This document shows, piece by piece, positions 1 to 6,064 of a stretch of DNA of 6,261 bases (positions are counted from its first letter, which is position 1; every line of letters starts with the position of its first letter). Below the pieces are notes generated by a model. The model was not told the DNA's origin. It ran no database searches and worked only from the letters and a program-made list of their open reading frames with translations. Origin of the DNA: Candidatus Zymogenus sp. GTDB lineage: Bacteria; Desulfobacterota; Zymogenia; Zymogenales; Zymogenaceae. Location: NCBI GenBank assembly GCA_030613285.1, contig JAUWME010000151.1, positions 1-6,261 of the forward strand. Reading direction: 5' to 3'. The position numbers and the translations under genes are program-made.

Positions 1-1
1 G

Positions 2-331
2 TCGGGGCATTTTGCCTTTGGGTATATGGCGAGACGCTACGGTTTTGACCACCATTCTGTTTTTGATATATCCCACGGGACAGAGCCGACTCCGAAGAAG
101 CTAATAGAGATAATCGAGACTATAAAGGGGGATAATATCAAATATGTCTTTGCGGAAGAACTTGTAGATTCGAGATTGGCCAGAACGCTGCAGGAGGAGA
201 CGGGGGCCGAAATCCTCCTCGTCAGCCCCGCCGGGAATATATCTAAAAGGATGTTTGATTCTGGGACTACCTTCATTGAGATAATGGAGGACAACCTTAA
301 AAAATTTAGATTGGGGCTTAATTGCAAATGA
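2..331 (+). CDS. znuA: Zinc-type ABC transporter substrate-binding protein, C-terminal part (5' end outside window)
   Basis: This is the last 109 codons of a cluster A-I (ZnuA/TroA/PsaA family) metal-binding protein, which captures Zn2+ or a similar ion in the periplasm and hands it to the permease. The reading frame is open from base 2, so the gene starts upstream; the ATG at 26 is internal. The first visible residues, GHFAFGY (bases 5-25), match the family motif that carries the third metal ligand. It is His here, as in ZnuA and TroA, rather than Glu as in PsaA/MntC. The SHGTEPTPKKL segment, the ETGAEILLVSP strand and a final helix ending in EDNLKKFRLGL follow the normal C-lobe order. By eye, the usual fourth-ligand Asp (G-D-S/T-Y) is Thr here (bases 266-268), which also fits a zinc rather than manganese type. 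Its stop codon overlaps the znuC start (ATGA at 328-331), so the two are co-transcribed. The signal peptide, the first two His ligands and any His-rich loop are not in the window. Metal specificity is an inference. Confidence 0.88.
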   Translation, partial: SGHFAFGYMARRYGFDHHSVFDISHGTEPTPKKLIEIIETIKGDNIKYVFAEELVDSRLARTLQEETGAEILLVSPAGNISKRMFDSGTTFIEIMEDNLKKFRLGLNCK

Positions 332-1149
332 TGGAAAAGAATTCCAATATCAAGAGCAATGATAATAGCAATGGGTTGGTTTTAGAGGTCACTGATCTTT
401 CATACGGTTTTAATCACGAGATGGTTATTGAGGGAATAGATTTTTCTCTTGAACGGGGGGACTACCTCTGGGTAATTGGCCCCAACGGGTCGGGGAAAAC
501 CACGCTGATGAAGGTCATCCTCAAGATTTACGCCTTGAATGCGGGAAGCATTGACCTCTTTGGAAAGGGGATTGATGAATTTGACGGGTGGGATAGGATT
601 GCCTATGTTCCCCAAAGGATGCTTTTTTTCGATCCCTATTTCCCTGCCACGGCAAAAGAGGTGGCGTCGATGAGGCTGAAGGTTTTGGGGGGGCGTCAGA
701 AAAACCCAAAGAACATTGAACGAAAGGATAGAGAAAGGGTTGAAGATGCGTTTGAAAAACTTGGGATATCTCCCTTGATGAACAAAAGAATCGGGGAGTT
801 GTCCGGCGGCCAGCTCCAGAGGGTGTTTCTTGCCAGAGCCCTGATAGCGAACTCTGACCTTATCTTCTTGGATGAACCCACCTCCGCTATAGAGCCGAGA
901 GTGAGGGAGGATTTCTTTAATACAATTGACGAACTAAACAAAAGGGGTTCCACGATTGTCCTGATAAACCACGATATTGCTGGAATGGGGATTAATAACA
1001 ACAAGATACTTTACATTAATAAAAAGCAGATATTTTTCGGCGCGGGGAGGGATTTTTGTCTTTCGGATGACATGGGGGATTATTTTGGAAGTTCTCAACA
1101 TATTATTTGTCACCAGCATATGGATGAAGGAGAGGGGGTGGAGGATTGA
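328..1149 (+). CDS. znuC: Zinc-type ABC transporter ATP-binding protein
   Basis: This 273-residue cytoplasmic ATPase powers metal uptake through the permease encoded next. All ABC motifs are intact, numbered from the ATG at 328: Walker A GPNGSGKT at 51-58, the Q-loop Gln at 96 (YVPQ), signature LSGGQ at 158-162, Walker B LIFLDEP at 178-184 with catalytic Glu183, and the switch His215 (INHD). Length is near the usual 250-270 for ZnuC/MntB-type subunits. ATG 328 is chosen because it overlaps the znuA stop as ATGA, giving translational coupling; ATG 331 and TTG 322 are alternatives. The N-terminus has an Asn/Ser-rich extension of about 15 residues before the ABC fold. The C-terminal tail carries His258, Cys261, His262 and His264, followed by acidic residues, possibly a metal-responsive tail. 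The ATPase assignment is certain. The zinc role rests on similarity to the family and on the neighbours; a manganese or iron substrate is possible. Confidence 0.92.
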   Translation: MMEKNSNIKSNDNSNGLVLEVTDLSYGFNHEMVIEGIDFSLERGDYLWVIGPNGSGKTTLMKVILKIYALNAGSIDLFGKGIDEFDGWDRIAYVPQRMLFFDPYFPATAKEVASMRLKVLGGRQKNPKNIERKDRERVEDAFEKLGISPLMNKRIGELSGGQLQRVFLARALIANSDLIFLDEPTSAIEPRVREDFFNTIDELNKRGSTIVLINHDIAGMGINNNKILYINKKQIFFGAGRDFCLSDDMGDYFGSSQHIICHQHMDEGEGVED

Positions 1150-1173
1150 TCATAACGATTTTGGGGAGACTCG

Positions 1174-2034
1174 ATGTTTGATTCAGAGTTTTTGAGGTGG
1201 GTGTTTGCACTATTTGATTTTTTAAGATACGATTTTATCTTACGAGCGCTCCTCACCGGAATTTTTGTTGGGTCAGCATGTGCGGTTCTGGGAGTATTTC
1301 TTGTGTTGAGGCGATACGCCCTTATCGGACACGGCCTGACCCACGTGGCCTTTGGCGGGGTGGCGGTGGGTTTACTCTTTGGCGGGAGTCCGTTCTGGTC
1401 AGCACTCGTCGTAACAATCCTCTCATCTATCGGAATCCTCAAGCTTCAGCAACGGGTAAAGATTCACGCCGATGTTGCCATTGGGATTGTCTCTGCTGTG
1501 GGGATGGCGATGGGGATTATCATTGCCAGCACTGCCCAAGGTTTCAATATCGATCTTATGAGCTATCTCTTCGGGAGTATCCTGACCATCGGTCCGAATG
1601 AGTTTTGGGTGTCGCTTTTTATATCAATTGTAATTATTGTCTTCATCCTTCTCTTTTATCACAAACTTTTTGCCATGACCTTTGATGCCGAGACGGCAAT
1701 GGTCATGGGGATAAATGTGGAAAGATACAACTACTTTTTTGCCGTCGTTACGGCCATCCTCATTGTGGTGGGGATGAGGCTTGTGGGGTTGCTGCTTGTT
1801 TCGGCTTTAATAATCCTGCCGGCGGTAACGAGCCTTCAGGTTTCAAGGAGCTTTAAGGGGTCTTTAGTCACTGCTGCTGGAACTGCGATTATCTCTGTCT
1901 TTTTTGGAATTTTTACCTCGTATCACCTTGATCTTCCCACAGGGGGGACGATTGTGATGATAAATTTCTTTCTTTTCCTGTTGGCATTTGGTGTTAAAAA
2001 AATTGTTTTGGAAAACAGTCTTGGAAAGCAATAG
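1174..2034 (+). CDS. znuB: Zinc-type ABC transporter permease (ABC-3 family)
   Basis: This 286-residue, very hydrophobic protein is the inner-membrane channel subunit that pairs with the ATPase upstream. By eye it has about eight membrane segments, beginning near residues 24-45 and ending near 260-275. Family landmarks are RRYALIGHGLTHVAFGG at residues 46-62 (the ABC-3 counterpart of the usual R-x-SLIGDALSHA stretch), DLMSYLFGSIL at 127-137, the helix DAETAMVMGI, and the strongly conserved segment around GMRLVGLLLVSALIILPA, followed by LDLPTGG near the C-terminus. The start at 1174 has a ribosome site, GGGGAG at 1163-1168, 5 nt upstream. The gap to znuC is 24 bp, so the three genes form one operon. 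The stop codon lies inside the first copy of a short direct repeat. Substrate specificity cannot be read from the permease alone. Confidence 0.91.
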   Translation: MFDSEFLRWVFALFDFLRYDFILRALLTGIFVGSACAVLGVFLVLRRYALIGHGLTHVAFGGVAVGLLFGGSPFWSALVVTILSSIGILKLQQRVKIHADVAIGIVSAVGMAMGIIIASTAQGFNIDLMSYLFGSILTIGPNEFWVSLFISIVIIVFILLFYHKLFAMTFDAETAMVMGINVERYNYFFAVVTAILIVVGMRLVGLLLVSALIILPAVTSLQVSRSFKGSLVTAAGTAIISVFFGIFTSYHLDLPTGGTIVMINFFLFLLAFGVKKIVLENSLGKQ

Positions 2035-2081
2035 TTTTTAATGGACACGGTTCTTAATTGCCATAGTTATTAATGAACACG
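2031..2081. repeat. Imperfect 19-bp direct repeat at the end of znuB
   Basis: ATAGTTTTTAATGGACACG (2031-2049) recurs as ATAGTTATTAATGAACACG (2063-2081), 17 of 19 bases identical, with starts 32 bp apart. The first copy contains the znuB stop codon. Between and over the copies, GTTCTTAAT (2050-2058) can pair with ATTAATGAAC (2069-2078), giving nine pairs with one bulge and a 10-nt loop. No T-tract follows, so this is not a convincing intrinsic terminator. The rest of the 104-bp convergent gap (2035-2138) shows nothing recognisable. Confidence 0.6.
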
Positions 2082-2138
2082 TAAACTGTTTTGAAAAGAT
2101 GATGGCCAATCAAAAGTAGCTGGAGGGTTTGAAATTTG

Positions 2139-4226
2139 TTATTTTTTAGTTGGGAGGATAATCTCAAAGGTGCTTCCGCCGTCCTCGTCCTCGCTGTTGC
2201 CGACAAACCTTACTGTCCCGCCGTGGAGTTCTGCAACTTCTTTCGCAAAGGTGAGTCCAAGCCCCGCCCCCTTTTCGTCTGCTGGGACATTCTCTGATCG
2301 ATAAAATTCCTCGAATATTTTTTTCTCATCGCCTTTTGGAACGCCAATTCCTGTGTCTTTTACAGAAAAAGATATTAGGGGGGTCTTTGAGTATCTTATA
2401 CTGTCAATCATCTTTAGGTCTTTTGGTGGGGACTTATATTGTTTTAAGGTAAAGGTTACCTCACCATTGGCAGGGGTGTACTTGAGGCTGTTGGAGAGGA
2501 GATTTGCCACCGCCACCTCAATTAGGAGAAGGTCGCCATCAAGGTGCAGATTCTTTTGCTTGATCTCAAGAGAGGGCGTGATTTGGTTGTCTCTGAACTT
2601 TTTCTCAAAATCGTTATAAAGCTTTGTTGCAATCACCCCCGGATTTATCCTCTCAATTTTTGGTATTAGTTTGCCTGAGCGAAGCCTTGTGATATCGAGG
2701 AAACCCTCCATCAGCGAGTTTAACCTTTCTGTCTCGCTGAAGATGACATTGAGGTTTTTGAGTCGCTTTTTGTCTTTTGCCAGTCCCTCCATAAGTATCT
2801 GGGTGTGCCCAATTATTGTTCCCAGAGGGGTGCCAACCTCATGGGTGAAAACGTTTATGAGGTGGGTTTTGAGTTCGTCGTTCTTCTTCGTCTCTTCAAA
2901 GAGGAGGGCGTTTTCTACAGAAAGCGCCGCCAAATCCGCAGTCGATTTTAATACCTCGATCTCATCTACAGTAAAACGGCGCGTCTTTCCAAACTCAACT
3001 ACGTTTATAAACCCATAGGTTTTTTCTCCCATCACAATGGGGATAACAAGGATGCTTTCAATTCCAATCTTCAGGAGGTTTTCTCGTACATCGCTGACGA
3101 TTTTGTTGTCTTTCACATCCTCAATAATAACGGGCTTTTTGGTATCCTTTGAGACCTGATATTCCGGGTAGTTGGCAATGTTAATGGGATACGGTAGGGT
3201 TATTTTATTTTTGTTTTTTTTTGGGATGGAGCCAGCAGTAGCCATAAGGGTGGCATTGCCTTCTAAGTTTAAATAAATAACATCTATTCGGCTTGCAGCA
3301 ATCGCTTTTTCTATGCTCTCTGCTAATATAGTAAATATCTCGTCGAGCATCAAAGTGCCAGAGAGTTTCCGCGATGTGTCAAAGAGGAGACCAAGGTTTT
3401 TTGTCAAAATCACCCGCTCTGTAATATCGCGCAGTGTGATGTGGATGGAGTCCGGTGTTGACTTTGCCCCCTCCTTTTCAAAAAAAACCCCGCCATTTAT
3501 CTCCATGAAAAGGTAGTTTCCCAAACGATCTTTGATCCTGACAACTTTTGGGTTTTGGGGGCTTCCAGAGTTTGCTAAAGAGTCCATTAGGTTTTTGGCG
3601 GTTCTTTTGTCATCTTTGTGAACCATGTCGAGAAAAGAAAAGGATGTTGCACCGTCTAAAACGTCTGGCACGTCAATGTTGAGGATGTCTCTTGCGGTGT
3701 TGTTGACTTCCAATATGTGGCCCGACAAATCGAGAATCACGGTAGGGTCGTTGTATTTTTCAAAGAGGAGTTGATAGCGCATCTTCAAGGCCTTTAACCT
3801 CTCCTCGTTTTTTCTTAACAAGACGAAGTTATCGACCTTTCTCAGAAAAATGTCTGGGTCGAAGGGTTTTATGAGATAATCGACGGCGCCAAGAGAAAGT
3901 CCCCGACTCATCTCACTCGAAGATGTGTGAATGGCAGATATAAAGATTATGGGTACATCGGCAAGTTCAGGGGACTCCTTTAGTTTCATCGAAACGTCAA
4001 ACCCGTCCATTCCGGGAAGGTTGATGTCGATAATCATCAGATCGTAGGTGTCGATATTCTCTGATAGCTTCTCAATGGCTAATTTTGGATTATCAAAATC
4101 GGCCACTTCGTAATCTTCCCGAACGAGGAGCCTTCTTAATGTTTTAATGACAGAAGGGTCATCTTCGATGAGGATAAGTTTTCCCTTTTTTGGGGGATTT
4201 GTTTTGGTTTTGGATGTCTTTGACAT
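2139..4226 (-). CDS. Soluble hybrid sensor histidine kinase, REC-PAS-GAF-HisKA-HATPase
   Basis: This is a 695-residue cytoplasmic kinase with no signal peptide or membrane segment. The order is as follows. A receiver domain spans about residues 15-135, with acidic pocket E21-D22-D23, phospho-acceptor Asp67, Ser97 and Lys120 of LIKPF. A PAS domain spans about 145-271, ending in RDITER (266-271). A GAF domain spans about 283-443. A HisKA dimerisation helix has phospho-His462 in the H-box FTHEVGTPLG. The HATPase domain has N-box Asn575 and Asn579, G1 DTGIGVP (624-630), the F-box FEEFYR, and G2 GAGLGL (653-658). All catalytic residues are present, so it should be active. The ATG at 4224-4226 is preceded on its strand by AAGGAAG (complement of 4234-4240) with 7-nt spacing. 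A receiver placed before the sensor modules suggests that an upstream kinase tunes this one, while PAS and GAF sense an internal ligand that cannot be named. It is divergent from an NtrC-type regulator, which is its likely phosphotransfer partner, but that pairing is inferred from position only. Confidence 0.93.
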   Translation of the reverse strand: MSKTSKTKTNPPKKGKLILIEDDPSVIKTLRRLLVREDYEVADFDNPKLAIEKLSENIDTYDLMIIDINLPGMDGFDVSMKLKESPELADVPIIFISAIHTSSSEMSRGLSLGAVDYLIKPFDPDIFLRKVDNFVLLRKNEERLKALKMRYQLLFEKYNDPTVILDLSGHILEVNNTARDILNIDVPDVLDGATSFSFLDMVHKDDKRTAKNLMDSLANSGSPQNPKVVRIKDRLGNYLFMEINGGVFFEKEGAKSTPDSIHITLRDITERVILTKNLGLLFDTSRKLSGTLMLDEIFTILAESIEKAIAASRIDVIYLNLEGNATLMATAGSIPKKNKNKITLPYPINIANYPEYQVSKDTKKPVIIEDVKDNKIVSDVRENLLKIGIESILVIPIVMGEKTYGFINVVEFGKTRRFTVDEIEVLKSTADLAALSVENALLFEETKKNDELKTHLINVFTHEVGTPLGTIIGHTQILMEGLAKDKKRLKNLNVIFSETERLNSLMEGFLDITRLRSGKLIPKIERINPGVIATKLYNDFEKKFRDNQITPSLEIKQKNLHLDGDLLLIEVAVANLLSNSLKYTPANGEVTFTLKQYKSPPKDLKMIDSIRYSKTPLISFSVKDTGIGVPKGDEKKIFEEFYRSENVPADEKGAGLGLTFAKEVAELHGGTVRFVGNSEDEDGGSTFEIILPTKK

Positions 4227-4254
4227 ATTAAAACTTCCTTTTCAATGAAATGGT

Positions 4255-4288
4255 AACATGTTTAGTGCCCTAATGCAAACTTGTTTAG
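4255..4288. repeat. Direct repeat AACWTGTTTAG in the divergent intergenic region
   Basis: AACATGTTTAG (4255-4265) and AACTTGTTTAG (4278-4288) match at 10 of 11 positions, with starts 23 bp apart, close to two helical turns. They lie just upstream of the kinase gene ribosome site and upstream of the regulator promoter, a position fit for a regulator of the divergent pair. No known operator is recognised. With only two copies, chance is possible. Confidence 0.4.
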
Positions 4289-4311
4289 AGGTCAAAATGG
4301 AAAAAGAAGTG

Positions 4312-4340
4312 TTGAAATTTGAGCTGCGATGCTGTATGAT
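4312..4340 (+). promoter_or_regulatory. Sigma-70-like promoter for the NtrC-type regulator
   Basis: TTGAAA (4312-4317) and TATGAT (4335-4340) are separated by 17 nt. Each hexamer differs from consensus (TTGACA, TATAAT) at one position. Transcription would start near 4347, leaving a leader of about 88 nt before the GTG at 4435. No equally good promoter is seen facing the kinase gene. This would give basal housekeeping expression of the regulator. Confidence 0.6.
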
Positions 4341-4403
4341 TTTGGAAGGTAGTTGCAATAAAGGGTGTGGGTTTAATGAAAAGGCTTTTAAAGAGGGACT
4401 ATT

Positions 4404-4429
4404 AAAGGGGCAATGAGCAAAGGGGCAAT
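4404..4429 (+). repeat. 11-bp direct repeat AAAGGGGCAAT spanning the regulator translation start region
   Basis: AAAGGGGCAAT occurs at 4404-4414 and again at 4419-4429, a 15-bp period. Both copies contain a ribosome-site-like AAAGGGG. The second serves the regulator gene. The first sits just before an out-of-frame ATG at 4413 that opens a 10-codon reading frame (stop at 4443-4445) overlapping the regulator start. The duplication makes the true start of the regulator ambiguous. Confidence 0.5.
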
Positions 4430-4434
4430 TGACA

Positions 4435-5847
4435 GTGGATTATAACAATATCCTTGTAGTTGAGGACGACAAAGCTATGACCGAAATGTTGCAGGAATTC
4501 CTGTCTGAGAAGGGATATACTGTGGACATTGCCGCGGATGGAAAAAGCGCCCTTGAAATTTCCAAGAAAAAGAAACATGATATTATTCTAACTGACGTTG
4601 TAATGCCAAACATGGATGGCATTGAGCTCTTAAAAAAACTTCGCAAACAAGATGCATACGCAACAGTGATTATGATGAGTGCCTACGGAACCATCGATAG
4701 TGCGGTGGAGGCAATGAAGCTGGGAGCTTTTGACTATGTATCAAAACCTTTCAAGTTGGATGAGATTCTCCTGACACTAAACAAAGCCAGAGAGAGCCGA
4801 ATTTTAAAAGACGAGAACGTAAGGTTAAGAAAAGAGCTTGAGGGAAAATATCAATTTCACGATATTATTGGCAAGAATCCCAAGATGTTGGAATTGTTTG
4901 ATACGGTCAGAAAAGTTTCGGCATACTCAACGGGAGTTCTTGTTACGGGGGAGAGTGGCACTGGAAAGGAGCTGATTGCAAGGGCAATCCATTTTGAGAG
5001 TGACCGCAAACAAAAGCCTTTTGTGGCTGTGAACCTTGCAGCCGTTCCAGAGAACCTTCTTGAAAGCGAACTGTTTGGGCACGTCAAAGGCGCCTTTACC
5101 GATGCGACGAGGGATAAGCCCGGATTGTTTGAGGAGGCCCACGATGGAACTCTTTTTCTGGATGAGGTGGGAGAGCTTCCACAGGCTTTGCAGGTAAAAC
5201 TTTTGAGAGCGCTTCAGGACGGCGAGATAAGGAGGGTTGGGGCAACAAGTTCCAAGCGGGTTGATGTCAGGATAATCGCTGCAACAGCAAAGAATATCGA
5301 GAAGGCGATTGATGAAGGTAGCTTTCGGGACGACCTCTATTACCGATTGAACGTGATAAATCTTAAACTATTGCCACTTCGTGAAAAGATTGAAGATGTG
5401 GTGCTCTTAGTTGAGCACTTCATCGAAGCGTTCAATAAGAAACTCAATGTTTCCATAAAGGGTGTTGAAAAAGGGGCATTGGCAAAGCTTATGAATTACT
5501 CATGGCCGGGCAATGTACGGGAGCTGGAAAATTGCATAGAGAGAGCCATGATTCTTACCAACTCCGATTATATTGAGGTGACTGATCTTCCGCGGGAGAT
5601 AGTAAAACTTGAAAAAATTGAAAGGGGGTCAAAGGAGATTGATATCAAGACTGATTTGTCTCCATTTACTTTTTCAATAAAGGAGGCTTCTCGCGATCTT
5701 GAGAAAGGATTGATTTTGGCGGCGTTAAAAGAGACTGGTGGAAATTTGACAAAAGCAACTGAGCTCCTCGAAATTAGTTATCGGACACTTCTCTACAAAA
5801 TTAAAGACTATAATATTGAAAAAGAGGAAGGGAGAAAGGAGAAGTAA
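4435..5847 (+). CDS. NtrC-family sigma-54-dependent response regulator (PilR-like by context)
   Basis: This 470-residue protein is a sigma-54 transcription activator. The receiver domain (residues 5-120) has E10-D11-D12, phospho-acceptor Asp54, Ser82 and Lys104 (VSKPF). The AAA+ domain (about 142-375) has Walker A GESGTGKE (172-179), the sigma-54 contact loop GAFTDA (219-224), Walker B LFLDE (Asp243, Glu244), the arginine-finger segment FRDDLYYRLNV and sensor II WPGNVRELE. A Fis-type HTH lies near the C-terminus (GGNLTKATELLEISYRTLLYKI), followed by a Lys/Glu-rich tail. Asp223 replaces the second-last Gly of the canonical GAFTGA. GTG 4435 is preferred because AAAGGGG (4419-4425) is 9 nt away; TTG 4429 is an alternative adding two residues, and the frame is closed by a stop at 4414. 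When phosphorylated it should form a ring that remodels sigma-54 RNA polymerase. The nearest sigma-54 promoter is that of the pilin gene downstream, suggesting a PilR role. It belongs to the NtrC family for certain; the target is an inference. Confidence 0.94.
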   Translation: MDYNNILVVEDDKAMTEMLQEFLSEKGYTVDIAADGKSALEISKKKKHDIILTDVVMPNMDGIELLKKLRKQDAYATVIMMSAYGTIDSAVEAMKLGAFDYVSKPFKLDEILLTLNKARESRILKDENVRLRKELEGKYQFHDIIGKNPKMLELFDTVRKVSAYSTGVLVTGESGTGKELIARAIHFESDRKQKPFVAVNLAAVPENLLESELFGHVKGAFTDATRDKPGLFEEAHDGTLFLDEVGELPQALQVKLLRALQDGEIRRVGATSSKRVDVRIIAATAKNIEKAIDEGSFRDDLYYRLNVINLKLLPLREKIEDVVLLVEHFIEAFNKKLNVSIKGVEKGALAKLMNYSWPGNVRELENCIERAMILTNSDYIEVTDLPREIVKLEKIERGSKEIDIKTDLSPFTFSIKEASRDLEKGLILAALKETGGNLTKATELLEISYRTLLYKIKDYNIEKEEGRKEK

Positions 5848-5850
5848 TTC

Positions 5851-5895
5851 TGAAATTGTGAAAAAATTTCATAGTTATACTGAAAATATTTCACA
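5851..5895. promoter_or_regulatory. Tandem 13-bp dyads: candidate activator (enhancer) sites, or AT-rich terminator
   Basis: Two near-identical palindromic elements, TGAAAAAATTTCA (5859-5871) and TGAAAATATTTCA (5881-5893), differ at one base and have centres 22 bp apart, about two helical turns on the same DNA face. An extra TGAAATT half-site lies at 5851-5857. Together they also form a long inverted repeat: 5857-5871 pairs with 5881-5895 at 13 of 15 positions around a 9-nt loop, with a T-rich run at 5899-5906. The centres lie about 185 and 163 bp upstream of the predicted sigma-54 start, the range usual for NtrC-type enhancer sites. They could equally form a weak AT-rich terminator for the regulator gene; both roles are compatible. 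Confidence 0.55.
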
Positions 5896-5986
5896 AAATT
5901 CTTTTTTAATTTCTTGCGCTTGCAAAACATCCCTTCCTTACAAATTGAATGTAAATAATCTTATTGATTACAAAGAGTTACGAGGG

Positions 5987-6008
5987 CAACACGATGCGGT
6001 GTTGTTTT
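5987..6008 (+). terminator. Short hairpin CAACAC-N6-GTGTTG plus TTTT; possible terminator or operator dyad
   Basis: CAACAC (5987-5992) and GTGTTG (5999-6004) are perfect complements around a 6-nt loop and run into TTTT (6005-6008). The short stem and short T-tract make a marginal terminator for the regulator transcript, placed just before the sigma-54 promoter so it could insulate the pilin gene. The 18-bp dyad also has the shape of a Fis-type HTH binding site, centred about 55 bp upstream of the predicted pilin start. Confidence 0.35.
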
Positions 6009-6023
6009 GCAGTAAAGTTGTTT

Positions 6024-6040
6024 TGGCACAAATAATGCAT
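6024..6040 (+). promoter_or_regulatory. Sigma-54 (RpoN) promoter of the pilin-like gene
   Basis: TGGCACAAATAATGCAT carries the invariant GG (6025-6026) and GC (6037-6038) with exactly 10 nt between them. It matches the consensus TGGCACR-N4-TTGCW at all defined positions except one (A for the first T of TTGC). With GC at -13/-12, transcription would begin near 6050, giving a leader of about 15 nt that just includes the GGGGGAG ribosome site. Activation would need an NtrC-family protein, and one is encoded immediately upstream. Confidence 0.8.
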
Positions 6041-6064
6041 ATAAGTAATGCAAAAGGGGGAGAT

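Noticed and set aside
934..1442. Open frames on the minus strand opposite znuC and znuB
   Set aside because: They overlap well-supported genes, show no recognisable domains, and have low-complexity compositions typical of antisense shadows.
4342..4360. TTGGAAGGTAGTTGCA, resembling a sigma-54 promoter for the regulator gene
   Set aside because: The GG to GC distance is 9 nt rather than the required 10, and the TGGCAC half is poor. The sigma-70-like pair just upstream is a better fit.
4429..4434. TTGACA, a perfect -35 hexamer
   Set aside because: It lies at the translation start of the regulator gene and no matching -10 at 16-18 nt leads to any gene start downstream; taken as chance.
5950..5970. 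Possible IHF site (TTGATT in an AT-rich stretch) between the enhancer dyads and the promoter
   Set aside because: The position is attractive, but the second half of the consensus (YAA-N4-TTGATW) is off by one base in spacing, so it is not supportable.
5994..6035. 13-codon ORF starting at an ATG with a GAGGG-like site 7 nt upstream
   Set aside because: Very short, and overlaps both the CAACAC dyad and the sigma-54 promoter; no support beyond chance.
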